Of a stretch of 64,000 nt of DNA, positions 22,259-34,594 are shown piece after piece. The first letter of the stretch is position 1; every line of letters begins with the position of its first letter. A model generated the notes under the pieces. It saw only the letters and a program-made list of their open reading frames with translations. It did no database searches and was not told the origin of the DNA. Origin of the DNA: Bolinopsis microptera (Eukaryota; Ctenophora; Tentaculata; Lobata; Bolinopsidae); contig NC_087072.1 in NCBI RefSeq assembly GCF_026151205.1, positions 7,364,084 through 7,428,083 of the forward strand, read 5' to 3'. Position numbers and translations under genes: made by a program.

Positions 22259-23045
22259 GTATAAATATCTCCGGGATTTCGACGCGGGATCATATTATCA
22301 CTCAGCCCGGCCCGCTGTTAGATAAACATCTCAAGGTGATATCATCCCGCCCCGGAAATTTGTATAAACCCGGCCCGCTTTTTAGTCGTAACTGATGTTT
22401 ATCATTCAATTCTCCGACTTACAATAATCAATGATACTGCTGATTAGAACTCGATAATAGTAGAACAGTTAGACGCGCGATCACGTGGGCGCGTCACGTG
22501 CGTACCACGTGCCACCAATAGCATACGCCGAGTCTATACCACGTGACACGAAAGCGCACCACGTGATATGAAACATCGTAACCGTCCACTTCTTTTACAC
22601 GCAAATTCCTGGGAACGTTGCCAAAGCAGCTAATTCTTGGAATTTCTCCAACGCGTGGCGTGAGAAGTTGCATTGGCGACTAGCCAGCTACCCTTGTCCG
22701 TGCCCTAAAAATAGTATTGTTTTGCTTGCTCTCCTTCCAGCTCTTGTTCCTGCTAACGTTCAAGCTATTGCTCCACTATGACAGATCGGTTTGACATTCA
22801 GATTGATGAACTGCTTTCCAATCTAAAGTATAAATCCCTTGTCGAAATCGCCGGAGATGATTATAATCCATAAACACTTCACGCTCAGGGCTAAATAAAT
22901 GTAATCCCTCAGCTGGCGCTTCGGGATTACATATTAACACAAAACTCGTGCGCTGCGCGCACTCGTATATGTTTATCAGATCATCCCGCTAGCGCGGGAT
23001 GATCTGTTATATAAACCCTTTGCGTGGCGGGTTTATGTTATTATA
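22259..23045 (+). mobile_element. 780-bp dispersed element with CACGTG cluster, copy 1
   Basis: Nearly identical in inverted orientation to 41,529-42,291. It begins TATAAATATCTCCGGG and ends GGGTTTATGTTATTATA. Terminal inversion is weak. Features in order: GC-rich CCCGGCCCGC motifs, five CACGTG boxes (22,482; 22,495; 22,506; 22,540; 22,560) with CCAAT between the third and fourth, then a C+T-rich stretch, a small frame starting ATG at 22,777 (Met-Thr-Asp-Arg-Phe-Asp-Ile-Gln; 31 codons), and GC-rich hairpins near the right end. This resembles a promoter and first codons joined to a transposon 3' end, that is, an internally deleted non-autonomous element. That reading is inference. Confidence 0.8.
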
Positions 23046-24690
23046 ACAGTGTTAAAATGTCATTCAGTGTATGAATTCAAGCGATTTAAAAATTTAAGCG
23101 GTTTATAATTTAACACAATGTTTAAATCATTTCTCGAATTTTAAAGTTTAAAAAACAAGTACGGCTTTGTCTCTAAAAAAAATGTTATTTTGCTGTGAAA
23201 TTTTGAATCTGAAAGTTTAAACTTAATAAACCATAATTCCGTAAAATTACGTTAATTTTTATAGGTTCCATTTTTCAAATAAGGGATTTATTTTTGACTG
23301 TTTTAAAAAAGCCCCAAAAACCCAAGAAGATAAAGTCCAATCAAGATTAATCAATCGCACAACATGGTCATTGAACATCGATCATATTATAACTCTCACT
23401 CTAAGCTTTGATCTTTCTAAATTCCACGAAAAAAACTTAAGCTCCGAGAGTGACTAGAATTGAGATTCGAGATAAGAAATTGATTAATAGAGTATGGCTA
23501 CGCTAAAAGACCGGGAAAAGATATGCAATATGGCTCAGGTTAACGGGTGATACTCGTAAAATATTTGTTTCAAATATTAGGACCGTCGACGAGTCCAACT
23601 CGGCACGCGTCTTCAGTCTTGGTAGGTTATAAACCTATCAGTATAATAGGCAACCAGAAAATCAAACTTATTATAATGAGGGAAGGGTCATCCTTATCAT
23701 TTCATGTTACTTTAGCGAGCACGCCCGCTAGATCAAGAGAAGATTAACAAGAAAATATTTGAAAGTTATTTGATAGTTACCCTGAAGGGTGCCAGAGTCG
23801 TAAGGTAGGAGTCGTAGGGTGACGGATCATACAAGTTAATTTACCAAATACGGTTGAAATCTACTCAATCTACTAAGGCTTATAACTTTGTGAGAAATAT
23901 TGACCCCATGGTCAAAGTGTAATTTTGCAATGTCGCACAAAATGAATTTCGCGTAGAGAATTCACCTTTCTGATCGCTACTTAAAATTATAGCCTGCGTT
24001 GGCAGACGTGGCAAATCAATGAAATTAATTTAAGTTTAAGTTCCATCATTTCATGTTATTTTAACGACCAAGAGTCAACCGACCCTTCAAAGTCAATATG
24101 ACAGTTCATATTCTGTGTTGTCAGAAGTAATTTAATGCGATTATTGCTTGACCATGTGTCGTCATGGTCGTCAGCATCATCAAATAACAACTAGTGTAAA
24201 ATTGTGGACCCTCGATATGTTTGAAATCGAAATCATATCAAAATTAAACGATTTTAAAAAACCGCATCTTATTCCACCTTCAAAAATATAAAAATATCTC
24301 GATCGTGATAAAAAACGGCTACCTACTTTGCTTGGTGCAACGAAAATATAAAATGATAAACTGAGGCGATTTATTTGTTGCGAAATACATGAAAGTTTTA
24401 ATTTTAGTCAAACTTAATTTTGACATAGCAGCCGATCAACAAAAAAAGCCCATGAAGATTGAAGATATCCCCATGGTGCCCATTTCTTGCACATTAGGTT
24501 ATAGCTTTTTAACGTCTAGAATGAAATTTAGCCTAGCTTCAATTATAAAAAATTATTGATTTATGATTAAGAAAGCTTACTTATAAAAATATACGTCACT
24601 AACAATAAAAACTATTTATTGTAAAACCTACAAGTAGTAGTACAGGTAAAATACCCAAAATGCTCCGTTTTTGACATGTCTTAGAGAGTT
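23046..24690. other. No gene; contains a copy of the 9.6-kb micro-element
   Basis: At about 23,533-23,620 the sequence TTAACGGGTGATACTCGTAAAA ... GGTTATAAACCTATCA is the inverse of the element at 9,617-9,701. No clean target duplication was seen here. The rest is AT-rich with no genes recognised. Confidence 0.5.
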
Positions 24691-24691
24691 T

Positions 24692-24895
24692 TCAATTTTG
24701 ATCTATTCCCAATAATAAATCAATTTTGTTCGTTGGTCTCAAGTTGATCCACGTGTTAGCGTGGTGCAGCCATTCATCCAGCTGCACTGTCTCGAGCGTT
24801 AATGTCATTAATACTAGTCGGGCTTCTAACGACCATTTTAATGAGTGCCCAGGTAATGTGATAGATGATTGGTTAAAGCTCAAAGCCTTAGCCAT
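24692..24895 (-). pseudogene. Possible LTR-retrotransposon (BEL/Pao-like) remnant
   Basis: The 67-codon frame ends with a Trp-Leu-His-His segment and an Ile-Asp-Leu-Leu-Leu-Gly-Ile-Asp motif. This recalls the IDxLIGxD block after the aspartic-protease region of BEL/Pao-type polyproteins. Nothing else of such an element is visible nearby, and the match rests on a few residues. Confidence 0.2.
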
Positions 24896-25069
24896 GTTAC
24901 ATTAGTATTACGGCACCACGTGAAGTCGTCAAATTTACCTACAGGTATATAAACACCCGTAGTGGTACCGCTCAAACAGTTGCCCATATTTTATGAAGGG
25001 GGCCTTGTGAACTTAAATGTTAAACTTAGAGGCAAGTCAGTAGATGAGATCCTTAGATAAGCTGACTAT

Positions 25070-26133
25070 ACTTACTTACTTACTTGTACTTGAAAAGGTC
25101 TCCTCCTAGTCGTTGGAGTGGCCTGCACCACAAAGTAACTCCTTTCTCCGGTGTATTAAACCTCTCCAGTGAACCCTGTCTGTAGCTTGTTGTTCTGCAT
25201 CTTCTATCGTGATGTTATCGACACCTGTGAAGATTGCTGCATCCTCCCGGACACATGACAACCAGTTTTTCCGAGGTCTACCTCTTGACCTTTTACCATG
25301 CTTTGGGATCCAGTGCAGAAGATAGTTGGGTATTCTTTCTTCTGGCATCCTCACCACATGGCCAAACCATCGGAGTCTAGCTGCTCGTACGAAAGTATCA
25401 ACAGGGGCGATGTTAGCCCGCTTAAGTACATCAGCATTAGATACATGATAAAACCATTTTATTTTCAGGATTCTCCTTAGACATCTATGATGGAACACCT
25501 CAAATCTTTTCATCTGCGTCTGTGTGGTATTCCATACCTCACTTCCATAAAGCAGTATAGTGAGCACAGCCGCTTTGTAAATCCTGATTTTAGTTGGAGT
25601 CTTGATGTTGCGACTGTACCATATACTGCTGAGCTGATAGAATGCCCCAGAGGCCTTTTGAATTCGAGCTGAAAGTTCTTTGTCAATTGTTCCATTCGCA
25701 CTGATGATTGCACCCAAGTAAGTGAAATTGCTGACCTGCTGTATTGGGAGACCTTCCACATTGATGTCCATAGTGTCGTCTTTAGAATACGGCCTCTGCG
25801 ATGCACTTTTGCTGACAACCATGCTCTGTGTCTTGCCAGCATTAATCTTCAGACCCGCATAGGCACTGTATTTGCAGAGAAGGTCAGTGGTTTCCTGCAG
25901 CCCCTCTTTTGAGTTATCTAACATAGCCATGTCATCAGCGTAATCAGTGTCCAAAAGATGTTTCTCTTCTACCCCGGGGGCTGGCAGCTGTAATAAAGCC
26001 CCTTTACTAATGACCTTGTTCAGTTCCATAAGGTATGCCGAAAAACTCAAACAAAAGTTGAAGACTGGTGGTCCCTGTATATCACCTTGCCCAGTACCCG
26101 AGTTGACATCAAACCAACCTGTAACCTCTCCAT
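25070..26133 (-). pseudogene. RTE LINE, 3' half, split by the 10-kb transposon
   Basis: The minus-strand frame (25,106 to about 26,139) carries the second half of a reverse transcriptase: Gly-Thr-Gly-Gln-Gly-Asp-Ile-Gln-Gly-Pro-Pro, a TDYADDMAM active-site box, the thumb, and the C-terminal RWFGHV and RGRPRKNW motifs. A 3' (AAGT)n tail lies at 25,070-25,095. It starts exactly where the 5' half at 36.1 kb stops: both break at the same codon region (Asn-Gly-Glu), and the duplicated CTCTCCAT belongs to it. Before the insertion the two halves formed one LINE copy. It is a different subfamily copy from the LINE at 13.4 kb. Confidence 0.9.
26126..26133. repeat. Target-site duplication, left (CTCTCCAT)
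   Basis: The identical 8-bp sequence follows the element's right end at 36,119-36,126. It is part of the interrupted LINE. Confidence 0.92.
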
Positions 26134-26895
26134 TAGGGGTCGCCCATCGATTTTAAATGCCTAAATCAATATGCCAACTGTCAGATCTTGTAGCCAACAA
26201 TTTTCCCTATACGGGGATACCAAAGTTTTCAAGATTGGCCAATGTTTAGGCATGTTGAAGTTCTGATAACTAAGCTCACTTTATCGCATTATAATCGCGT
26301 AATTTGAGACGATCGCGCGGAGCCAAACATATAAGCTGGGTCAAGCAGCAGTATTGAAATTATTACAGTTTTTCTATGCATTATCCAAATTAGACCTCAA
26401 ATAATGATAAATTAGATTTAACAGCAAAGTTTTTTGAGAAAATATCGGTCATCTCATTAATTTTGGCCACCCATGCATCACTCAGCAACCGTGGACAGCA
26501 CGCCGCGCACTGAAAATTAAGTTTACCAGCTCGCCTAGCGCCAAAATATGTATTTCGCGTTGGATAAAGTTTTCACTACAGGGAACACGTGGGCGCTTTA
26601 GCTTGTTGCTTTCAACGAACACTGCAAATCTCAGTTCCATGCATTGATGTTCTGAAACGTGGAGTTTGCTGCCCATTTCAAAACTAGTCCAAACATTTGG
26701 ATCAGCACTAAGTTGGTAATTTAATCTTGTTATATCGAAACTTAACCAACTGCTGGTTTTCTGATGTAAATAAGAAAGGTACATAAAGTAGATTGGATTG
26801 AAAGTTATCGTTGTGGGTGAGGTGACATTTAAGTCCTGATAATGATCTCGTGCAACAAGATGTTTAATGAGATCACGTGACTAACCCGTGCCAAA

Positions 26896-27060
26896 TGATT
26901 GGGTGACGTTCAACAAGAAAGCAAGGAGAACCAGAACAGTGATCGGCACTCGTTAGGTGACGACGACTTGTAGAAAGGTTTTTGCTGATTGGGTCACGTT
27001 CAACAAGGAAGCAAGGAGAAACCGAACGGTGATCAGCACTGATTGGGTCACGTTCGACAA
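26896..27060 (+). promoter_or_regulatory. Three upstream promoter repeats (CCAAT/CRE-like)
   Basis: TGATTGGGT(G/C)ACGTTC(A/G)ACAAG occurs at 26,896, 26,986 and 27,040; the first two extend through AAGCAAGGAGAA. Each contains an inverted CCAAT box (ATTGG) next to TGACGT or CACGT. They lie 120-280 bp upstream of the transposase start codon, just before the TATA box, so they are likely activator sites. Confidence 0.6.
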
Positions 27061-27093
27061 GCTGGACTATCAGCCCTGATAGGGCCGTGGTGG

Positions 27094-27100
27094 TATAAAA
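27094..27100 (+). promoter_or_regulatory. TATA box of the transposase gene
   Basis: TATAAAA lies 88 bp upstream of the ATG at 27,182, giving an expected transcription start near 27,125. It follows the CCAAT-containing repeats. Confidence 0.65.
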
Positions 27101-27181
27101 GAGAAGACCATTCCATTACAATTTATTAAGTATTTATCACTTCTCTCAACTACAACCTATTCTAAACTTACTCCTGATCGT

Positions 27182-30100
27182 ATGCCTCTCGGACATTACC
27201 TGACCTTCATCGGAGGGAAGGCTCCTTTACCTGATCCTGCTGCACTTCCGACTTCCGGGGATGTCTTGAGATACCTGTCCTTCTGTGCCACTTCTACTCT
27301 AACTGGAACTCCTCTACTTCACCAGGTGGCTCAGACTCTCTTGGACACCTACTGCTGCTCCGACTCCCACAAATCCCTTGTCGGGTTAGTTTTTTGTTAG
27401 TTTTACGCATATTGTACTGTATTTTAGAAATTCGCTGAAATTTGCGGTAACCTGTCCTTTCTGAGAACTCCTGTATTTCAATCTGTCACTTAAGTTTGGC
27501 TCCGTTAATCTGTCACTTAAGTTTGGCTCCACTTAAGATCCGTTACAGATATTGTACTTTTCGACTCTGATATTTCCGCAATGCTGCCTGCCTGAAATCA
27601 TGTTCACTCTGCCTGAAATTTGTGCTATTTGGCCTGAACCTGACCTAGAACACGGAAATCTATACTTTGTGACATTTCTTTGAACAATTGTATTACCTGA
27701 CCTGTACTTTTGTACTTGATTTCGTCGCTGAAATTTGGGGTAACCTGTCCTTTCTGAGAACTCCTGTATTGCAATCTGTCACTTAAGTTTGGCTCCGTTA
27801 ATCTGTCACTTAAGTTTGGCTCCACTTAAGATCCGTTACAGATATTGTACTTTTCGACTCTGATATTTCCGCAATGCTGCCTGCCTGAAATCATGTTCAC
27901 TCTGCCTGAAATTTGTGCTATTTGGCCTGAACCTGACCTAGAACACGAAAATCTATACTTTGTGACATTTCTTTGAACAATTGTATTACCTGACCTGTAC
28001 TTTTGTACTTGATTTTGTCGCTGAAATTTGGGGTAACCTGTCCTTTCTGAGAACTCCTGTATTTCAATCTGTCACTTAAGTTTGGCTCCGTTAATCTGTC
28101 ACTTAAGTTTGGCTCCACTTAAGATCCGTTACAGATATTGTACTTTTCGACTCTGATATTTCCGCAATGCTGCCTGCCTGAAATCATGTTCACTCTGCCT
28201 GAAATTTGTGCTATTTGGCCTGAACCTGACCTAGAACACGGAAATCTATACTTTGTGACATTTCTTTGAACAATTGTATTACCTGACCTGTACTTTTGTA
28301 CTTGATTTCGTCGCTGAAATTTGGGGTAACCTGTCCTTTCTGAGAACTCCTGTATTGCAATCTGTCACTTAAGTTTGGCTCCGTTAATCTGTCACTTAAG
28401 TTTGGCTCCACTTAAGATCCGTTACAGATATTGTACTTTTCGACTCTGATATTTCCGCAATGCTGCCTGCCTGAAATCATGTTCACTCTACCTGAAATTT
28501 GTGCTATTTGGCCTGAACCTGACCTAGAACACGAAAATCTATACTTTGTGACATTTCTTTGAACAATTGTATTACCTGACCTGTACTTTTGTACTTGATT
28601 TTGTCGCTGAAATTTGGGGTAACCTGTCCTTTCTGAGAACTCCTGTATTTCAATCTGTCACTTAAGTTTGGCTCCGTTAATCTGTCACTTAAGTTTGGCT
28701 CCACTTAAGATCCGTTACAGATATTGTACTTTTCGACTCTGATATTTCCGCAATGCTGCCTGCCTGAAATCATGTTCACTCTGCCTGAAATTTGTGCTAT
28801 TTGGCCTGAACCTGACCTAGAACACGGAAATCTATACTTTGTGACATTTCTTTGAACAATTGTATTACCTGACCTGTACTTTTGTACTTGATTTCGTCGC
28901 TGAAATTTGGGGTAACCTGTCCTTTCTGAGAACTCCTGTATTGCAATCTGTCACTTAAGTTTGGCTCCGTTAATCTGTCACTTAAGTTTGGCTCCACTTA
29001 AGATCCGTTACAGATATTGTACTTTTCGACTCTGATATTTCCGCAATGCTGCCTGCCTGAAATCATGTTCACTCTGCCTGAAATTTGTGCTATTTGGCCT
29101 GAACCTGACATAGAACACGAAAATCTATACTTTGTGACATTTCTTTGAATTGTATTACCTGACCTGTACTTTTGTACTTGATTTTGTCGCTGAAATTTGG
29201 GGTAACCTGTCCTTTCTGAGAACTCCTGTATTTCAATCTGTCACTTAAGTTTGGCTCCGTTAATCTGTCACTTAAGTTTGGCTCCACTTAAGATCCGTTA
29301 CAGATATTGTACTTTTCGACTCTGATATTTCCGCAATGCCGCCTGCCTGAAATCATGTTCACTCTGCCTGAAATTTGTGCTATTTGGCCTGAACCTGACC
29401 TAGAACACGAAAATCTATACTTTGTGACATTTCTTTGAACAATTGTATTACCTGACCTGTACTTTTGTACTTGATTTCGTCGCTGAAATTTGGGGTAACC
29501 TGTCCTTTCTGAGAACTCCTGTATTTCAATCTGTCACTTAAGTTTGGCTCCGTTAATCTGTCACTTAAGTTTGGCTCCACTTAAGATCCGTTACAGATAT
29601 TGTACTTTTCGACTCTGATATTTCCGCAATGCTGCCTGCCTGAAATCATGTTCACTCTGCCTGAAATTTGTGCTATTTGGCCTGAACCTGACCTAGAACA
29701 CGAAAATCTATACTTTGTGACATTTCTTTGAACAATTGTATTACCTGACCTGTACTTTTGTACTTGATTTCGTCGCTGAAATTTGGGGTAACCTGTCCTT
29801 TCTGAGAACTCCTGTATTGCAATCTGTCACTTAAGTTTGGCTCCGTTAATCTGTCACTTAAGTTTGGCTCCACTTAAGATCCGTTACAGATATTGTACTT
29901 TTCGACTCTGATATTTCCGCAATGCTGCCTGCCTGAAATCATGTTCACTCTGCCTGAAATTTGTGCTATTTGGCCTGAACCTGACCTAGAACACGAAAAT
30001 CTATACTTTGTGACATTTCTTTGAACAATTGTATTACCTGACCTGTACTTTTGTACTTGATTTTGTCGCTGAAATTTGGGGTAACCTGTCCTTTCTGAGA

Positions 30101-33100
30101 ACTCCTGTATTTCAATCTGTCACTTAAGTTTGGCTCCGTTAATCTGTCACTTAAGTTTGGCTCCACTTAAGATCCGTTACAGATATTGTACTTTTCGACT
30201 CTGATATTTCCGCAATGCTGCCTGCCTGAAATCATGTTCACTCTGCCTGAAATTTGTGCTATTTGGCCTGAACCTGACCTAGAACACGGAAATCTATACT
30301 TTGTGACATTTCTTTGAACAATTGTATTACCTGACCTGTACTTTTGTACTTGATTTCGTCGCTGAAATTTGGGGTAACCTGTCCTTTCTGAGAACTCCTG
30401 TATTGCAATCTGTCACTTAAGTTTGGCTCCGTTAATCTGTCACTTAAGTTTGGCTCCACTTAAGATCCGTTACAGATATTGTACTTTTCGACTCTGATAT
30501 TTCCGCAATGCTGCCTGCCTGAAATCATGTTCACTCTGCCTGAAATTTGTGCTATTTGGCCTGAACCTGACCTAGAACACGAAAATCTATACTTTGTGAC
30601 ATTTCTTTGAACAATTGTATTACCTGACCTGTACTTTTGTACTTGATTTTGTCGCTGAAATTTGGGGTAACCTGTCCTTTCTGAGAACTCCTGTATTTCA
30701 ATCTGTCACTTAAGTTTGGCTCCGTTAATCTGTCACTTAAGTTTGGCTCCACTTAAGATCCGTTACAGATATTGTACTTTTCGACTCTGATATTTCCGCA
30801 ATGCTGCCTGCCTGAAATCATGTTCACTCTGCCTGAAATTTGTGCTATTTGGCCTGAACCTGACCTAGAACACGAAAATCTATACTTTGTGACATTTCTT
30901 TGAACAATTGTATTACCTGACCTGTACTTTTGTACTTGATTTCGTCGCTGAAATTTGGGGTAACCTGTCCTTTCTGAGAACTCCTGTATTTCAATCTGTC
31001 ACTTAAGTTTGGCTCCGTAAATCTGTCACTTAAGTTTGGCTCCACTTAAGATCCGTTACAGATATTGTACTTTTCGACTCTGATATTTCCGCAATGCTGC
31101 CTGCCTGAAATCATGTTCACTCTGCCTGAAATTTGTGCTATTTGGCCTGAACCTGACCTAGAACACGAAAATCTATACTTTGTGACATTTCTTTGAACAA
31201 TTGTATTACCTGACCTGTACTTTTGTACTTGATTTCGTCGCTGAAATTTGGGGTAACCTGTCCTTTCTGAGAACTCCTGTATTTCAATCTGTCACTTAAG
31301 TTTGGCTAATTCTCTGTCCCACTTAAGATCCGTTACAGATATTGTACTTTTCGACTCTGATATTTCCGCAATGCTGCCTGCCTGAAATCATGTTCACTCT
31401 GCCTGAAATTTATGCTATTTGACCTGAACCTGACCTAGAACACGGAAATCTATACTTTGTGACATTTCTTTGAACAATTGTATTACCTGTACTTTAGTAC
31501 TTCATTCTGCCTCTACTTTAAACCTCATAATTTCTGATTGAACGTTAATAGAGGAGGTAATAAATGTTAAAATTTCAGGAGACTGAAGAAAACTCGAGAA
31601 CAAGCTCGTAAACATTCTACTTTAAGCGTTCAAACTGTCAGAAAGCGGAAGGAAGAGCTCGAGAAGAAGATTTTCATTACCTATTCTTCCTCTCCTGAAG
31701 CTCAGTCCCAGCCATCTACACCAGTAACTACTGAAGTCGAATCCGCTCTAGAGATCAACGTTGACAGTTCTGCGAGCCCTGAACCTGTTGCTGACCAGAA
31801 TCTCTCTCCCGTAACTGCTGTTTCCCCTGTCCTTGAAGTCCTTGCTGGACCTTCTGCCCAGACTCAGGTAATAACACATACATTTCAGTCACGCAATTTA
31901 CGAGAGAGAAAAAGACGACGGAGTCTACAACTGGACTCTGACACTGAGGGATCAGACAGTGATACCAACAGCGACAGCGACTTTGAGCCTGACCCGAGGT
32001 AAGAATCTCCTTCTTTATCCGTATCGATGGAAAGTTTCCGGTTTTAAGTTCAACGTTTGCACAGTGACTTTTGGCCGACCCTGTATTACTAATAATTTTA
32101 CGTAATGGCATCATAATATAATGATTAGATAAAAAGAGGATTCAAATTTCGTCAAAAATTTGCTAAATTCGACGAACAAACTTGTATTCTACAGATTTTT
32201 GGATTTTTTAACGGATTCGAATCGAGGCGACACATTCAACAGGAAAATCTCACCGGTTCGAACGCTCAAATGTAAGTTTCAACCTTGACTATTAGCAAAC
32301 AAGTAATTTGAATATTGATAAGAAACCTCATTCATCAGTGCTATTTCTGCGATGTTGCTTACATTGGTAAAGTCGTCCTTTTTTGAAAAAGTTCTGGGTT
32401 TTGGAAAAATCCGGATGTGGTTTAAATTTTAGCTTTTTAGGTACGTTCTACTGATGGATGAAATTGGAAATTGGAAGTTCCAGTTTCAATAAAATATTCC
32501 ATCCCCGTGACATCTCATCAACCGTGTCTAAAATTGTATCAATTTTGCATCAAATGTTTTCAAAGAGAAAAACGTAAATTTCAAAATTTAATGTTGAACT
32601 AATCCTTCAGGACACCACCAGCTAAGAAAGGGAGATACAACTTAATGAAACTTGAAAATCTCGCTCCTCGATTAGCCGCAGAACAGTTATCAAACGGGAC
32701 TGCAGCCCGTTTTCTCAGCAAATACAACGAGGTAGTCGGGATACAGGAGCAGGTGACAGAAAAGAAGATCCGGAACATACGGGCTAAGTCCAGGGGAGCT
32801 TTACTGGATAACCTAAAGGGTACAGCAGTCGAAGCCCTGTATTTCGACGGAAGAAAAGATAGAGGAACCCTCCTCAAAGACTCAGACGAAGTTCTCCGGC
32901 GCCAAGAAGAAGAACACATTACTTTGGTGGAACAGCCGTCCGGTCGATATCTTGGTTTCGCCACTCCTGACAGCGGAAGCGGTTAGTTAGCTAATTCCAT
33001 TATTTTCATGCTCGCGAGGATTATATTTTGTGACACCAATATTGATTGGTAGTATCTAACGTCTCATTGGTCAAACGCTGTCGAATGATACAAAAATTGG

Positions 33101-34594
33101 TGGCCCTTCCATAGACTCATAGAAATACTGTTCTACTTCTCTCTTTAGATACTGTAATTTCTCATCTTGCTGCACATAAAGCAGCGAGATTTAAAAAAAC
33201 AGTAGGTTGGTAATACTGTGCTGTAACTCTGTAATATCGGTCCGTCTACACAATTAACACAATTATCTGATAAATTTGACATTTCAGGAGTCGACACTGT
33301 CAGAGCCATCGGAGAACATTGTAAGGAGCTCGGAATTGACATAAGTGGACTTAAGTGCTGCGGCTGTGACGGGACGAGCACTAACACAGGAAGACATTCG
33401 GGAGTTGTCGTCCTCTTGGAAAAGAAGCTGGGGAGGGAACTGCAGAGAAGTGTTTGCTCATTACACAGGATAGAACTACCCTTCCGGCATTTCTTCACCT
33501 CGCTCGATGGAGTCACGACCGGACCTAATTCTTTCTCCGGCCCCATCGGGAAGCTTGCTGCTGGACCGGTTCACCAGATGGCGTCGAGGAAGTTTGTCCC
33601 ACTCAGAGCCCACACCTTCTCCCCTCTTCCTGATGGTGTTGTCAAGAAACTGAGTTGGGACCAGAAGGTTCTCTACCGCCACGTTTTAGCTGTTCAAACC
33701 GGTAAGTGTTTCTAAATTAATTCATTGATACGCTGCTTGTTCAAGCTCTTCCGAAAACTCTCTCTTGCTAAGCCTGCTCTGGTTCCATTGCTGTTAAATA
33801 CTGACTCATAGGATTGAAATTTCTAAATTCTTGTTTCCGCAGGGGCACTACCACCTAAGCTCGCAGGAACAGAAATTGGCCCCCTCTGCCACGCCAGGTG
33901 GATAACATTCCAAAGCAGAATCTTAAGATTATTCATGTCTGGCGGAGTCCCGGGTAATGTAATGGGTAAATTAAGAAAATTAGCAGAATATGTTGTAAAT
34001 ATATACTTTCCGATGCATATGTTTATTAAATACTATGATTCTATTGTGTATGGTTCCGTAAATTTATTTCAGGAGATTAGTTTTATTAAGAAGGTTATTA
34101 AGAGTAAGTCTGAAAGAGATTTTATTTTAAATGGTGTTCAAGTCAACAGTTATTTTGCGCATCCACATAATATTTTGATAGCAATGTTAGGGGATAAGAA
34201 TTACGTATTAAGGAAAAAGGCCGTAGATTTGATCTTAGACTTAAGGGGTGTTGATGAAGTGTGTACGGAGTTAAATTATTACTTACCTAGACTTAATTTT
34301 GATGCTGAAGTGTATTCTGATTTATGTAAGATGAGTAAAGTTAATGATCGTTGGGTTTATTTGTCATTTAAGGGAGATTTTGTGTATGTTACCGAACCGC
34401 CCCTTACTAAGGGTTTAGATGTACTCTCTTTTCTGAGCAGTCCGTTTAAGTCTGATTTACCTTGCCACACGCAATCTGTGGAGCGGCTGGTCAAAGTGAC
34501 GACCGACGCTTCTAAGAGAGTGTGTGGTAGGGTAAATCAGAGCGCCGAGGGTATGTTAGTTATTGCAGGACGAGGAGAGAAAAGTGTAAAGTAG
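27182..34594 (+). CDS. hAT-like transposase, five-exon model, 719 residues
   Basis: Exons 27,182-27,384, 31,579-31,998, 32,611-32,981, 33,288-33,701 and 33,843-34,594 all have GT-AG borders. Phases match at every junction and sum to 720 codons with the stop. The protein has an N-terminal region (1-68), a basic then acidic Ser/Asp-rich linker (to about 207), and an RNase H-like core. The core contains FDGRKD (Asp 287), CDGTSTNTG (Asp 359), CSLHRIELP (His 391), CHARW (485-489), FAHPHNIL (574-581) and HTQSVER (Glu 683). The two Asp and late Glu are candidate catalytic residues. I recognise the motif order from a widespread invertebrate transposase-like family, but the assignment to hAT rests mainly on the ends and target duplication. 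A further possible exon at 32,195-32,271 is open in the incoming phase but would break the next junction. Confidence 0.85.
27385..31578 (+). other. Transposase intron 1, filled by tandem array
   Basis: The donor is GTTAGT after codon 67 (phase 2) and the acceptor is TTTCAG at 31,573-31,578. Nearly the whole intron is the 293-bp array. Confidence 0.75.
27430..31505. repeat. 293-bp tandem array, mostly A/B alternating, ~14 copies
   Basis: Monomers start every 293 bp (one is 290 bp because of a 3-bp deletion near 29,149). Each contains a 24-bp direct duplication (TCTGTCACTTAAGTTTGGCT core) and GTACTTTTGTACTTG. Diagnostic differences alternate: TTGCAATCTG with TTTCGTCGCTG in one type, TTTCAATCTG with TTTTGTCGCTG in the other. 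This gives a 586-bp higher-order unit for most of the array. Monomers at about 29,380 and from 30,845 on break the alternation. End copies are the most diverged. The minus-strand 66-codon frames in each copy are repeat artefacts. Confidence 0.95.
32195..32271 (+). other. Possible alternative transposase exon
   Basis: It is bordered by TTCTACAG and GTAAGT and is open in the phase left by exon 2 (26 codons including Arg-Lys-Ile-Ser-Pro-Val-Arg-Thr-Leu-Lys). Its 77-bp length leaves phase 1, while the next acceptor at 32,611 needs phase 2 and would create an immediate stop. It may be a skipped or regulatory exon, or may pair with an exon I did not find. Confidence 0.3.

Noticed and set aside
22777-22872. 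31-codon gene in the 780-bp element
   Set aside because: The second copy diverges and terminates after about 23 codons owing to an 18-bp difference, so it is more likely the stub of a larger deleted gene.
27625-31045. Twelve nearly identical 66-codon minus-strand frames starting Met-Glu-Pro-Asn-Leu-Ser
   Set aside because: They repeat with the 293-bp satellite and lie in an intron of the plus-strand transposase.
27430-31505. CRISPR-like array
   Set aside because: The repeats are 293 bp and contiguous with no variable spacers, and the genome is eukaryotic.
32599-33682. Minus-strand frames of 68-133 codons at 32.6-33.7 kb
   Set aside because: They are shadows of transposase exons on the plus strand.
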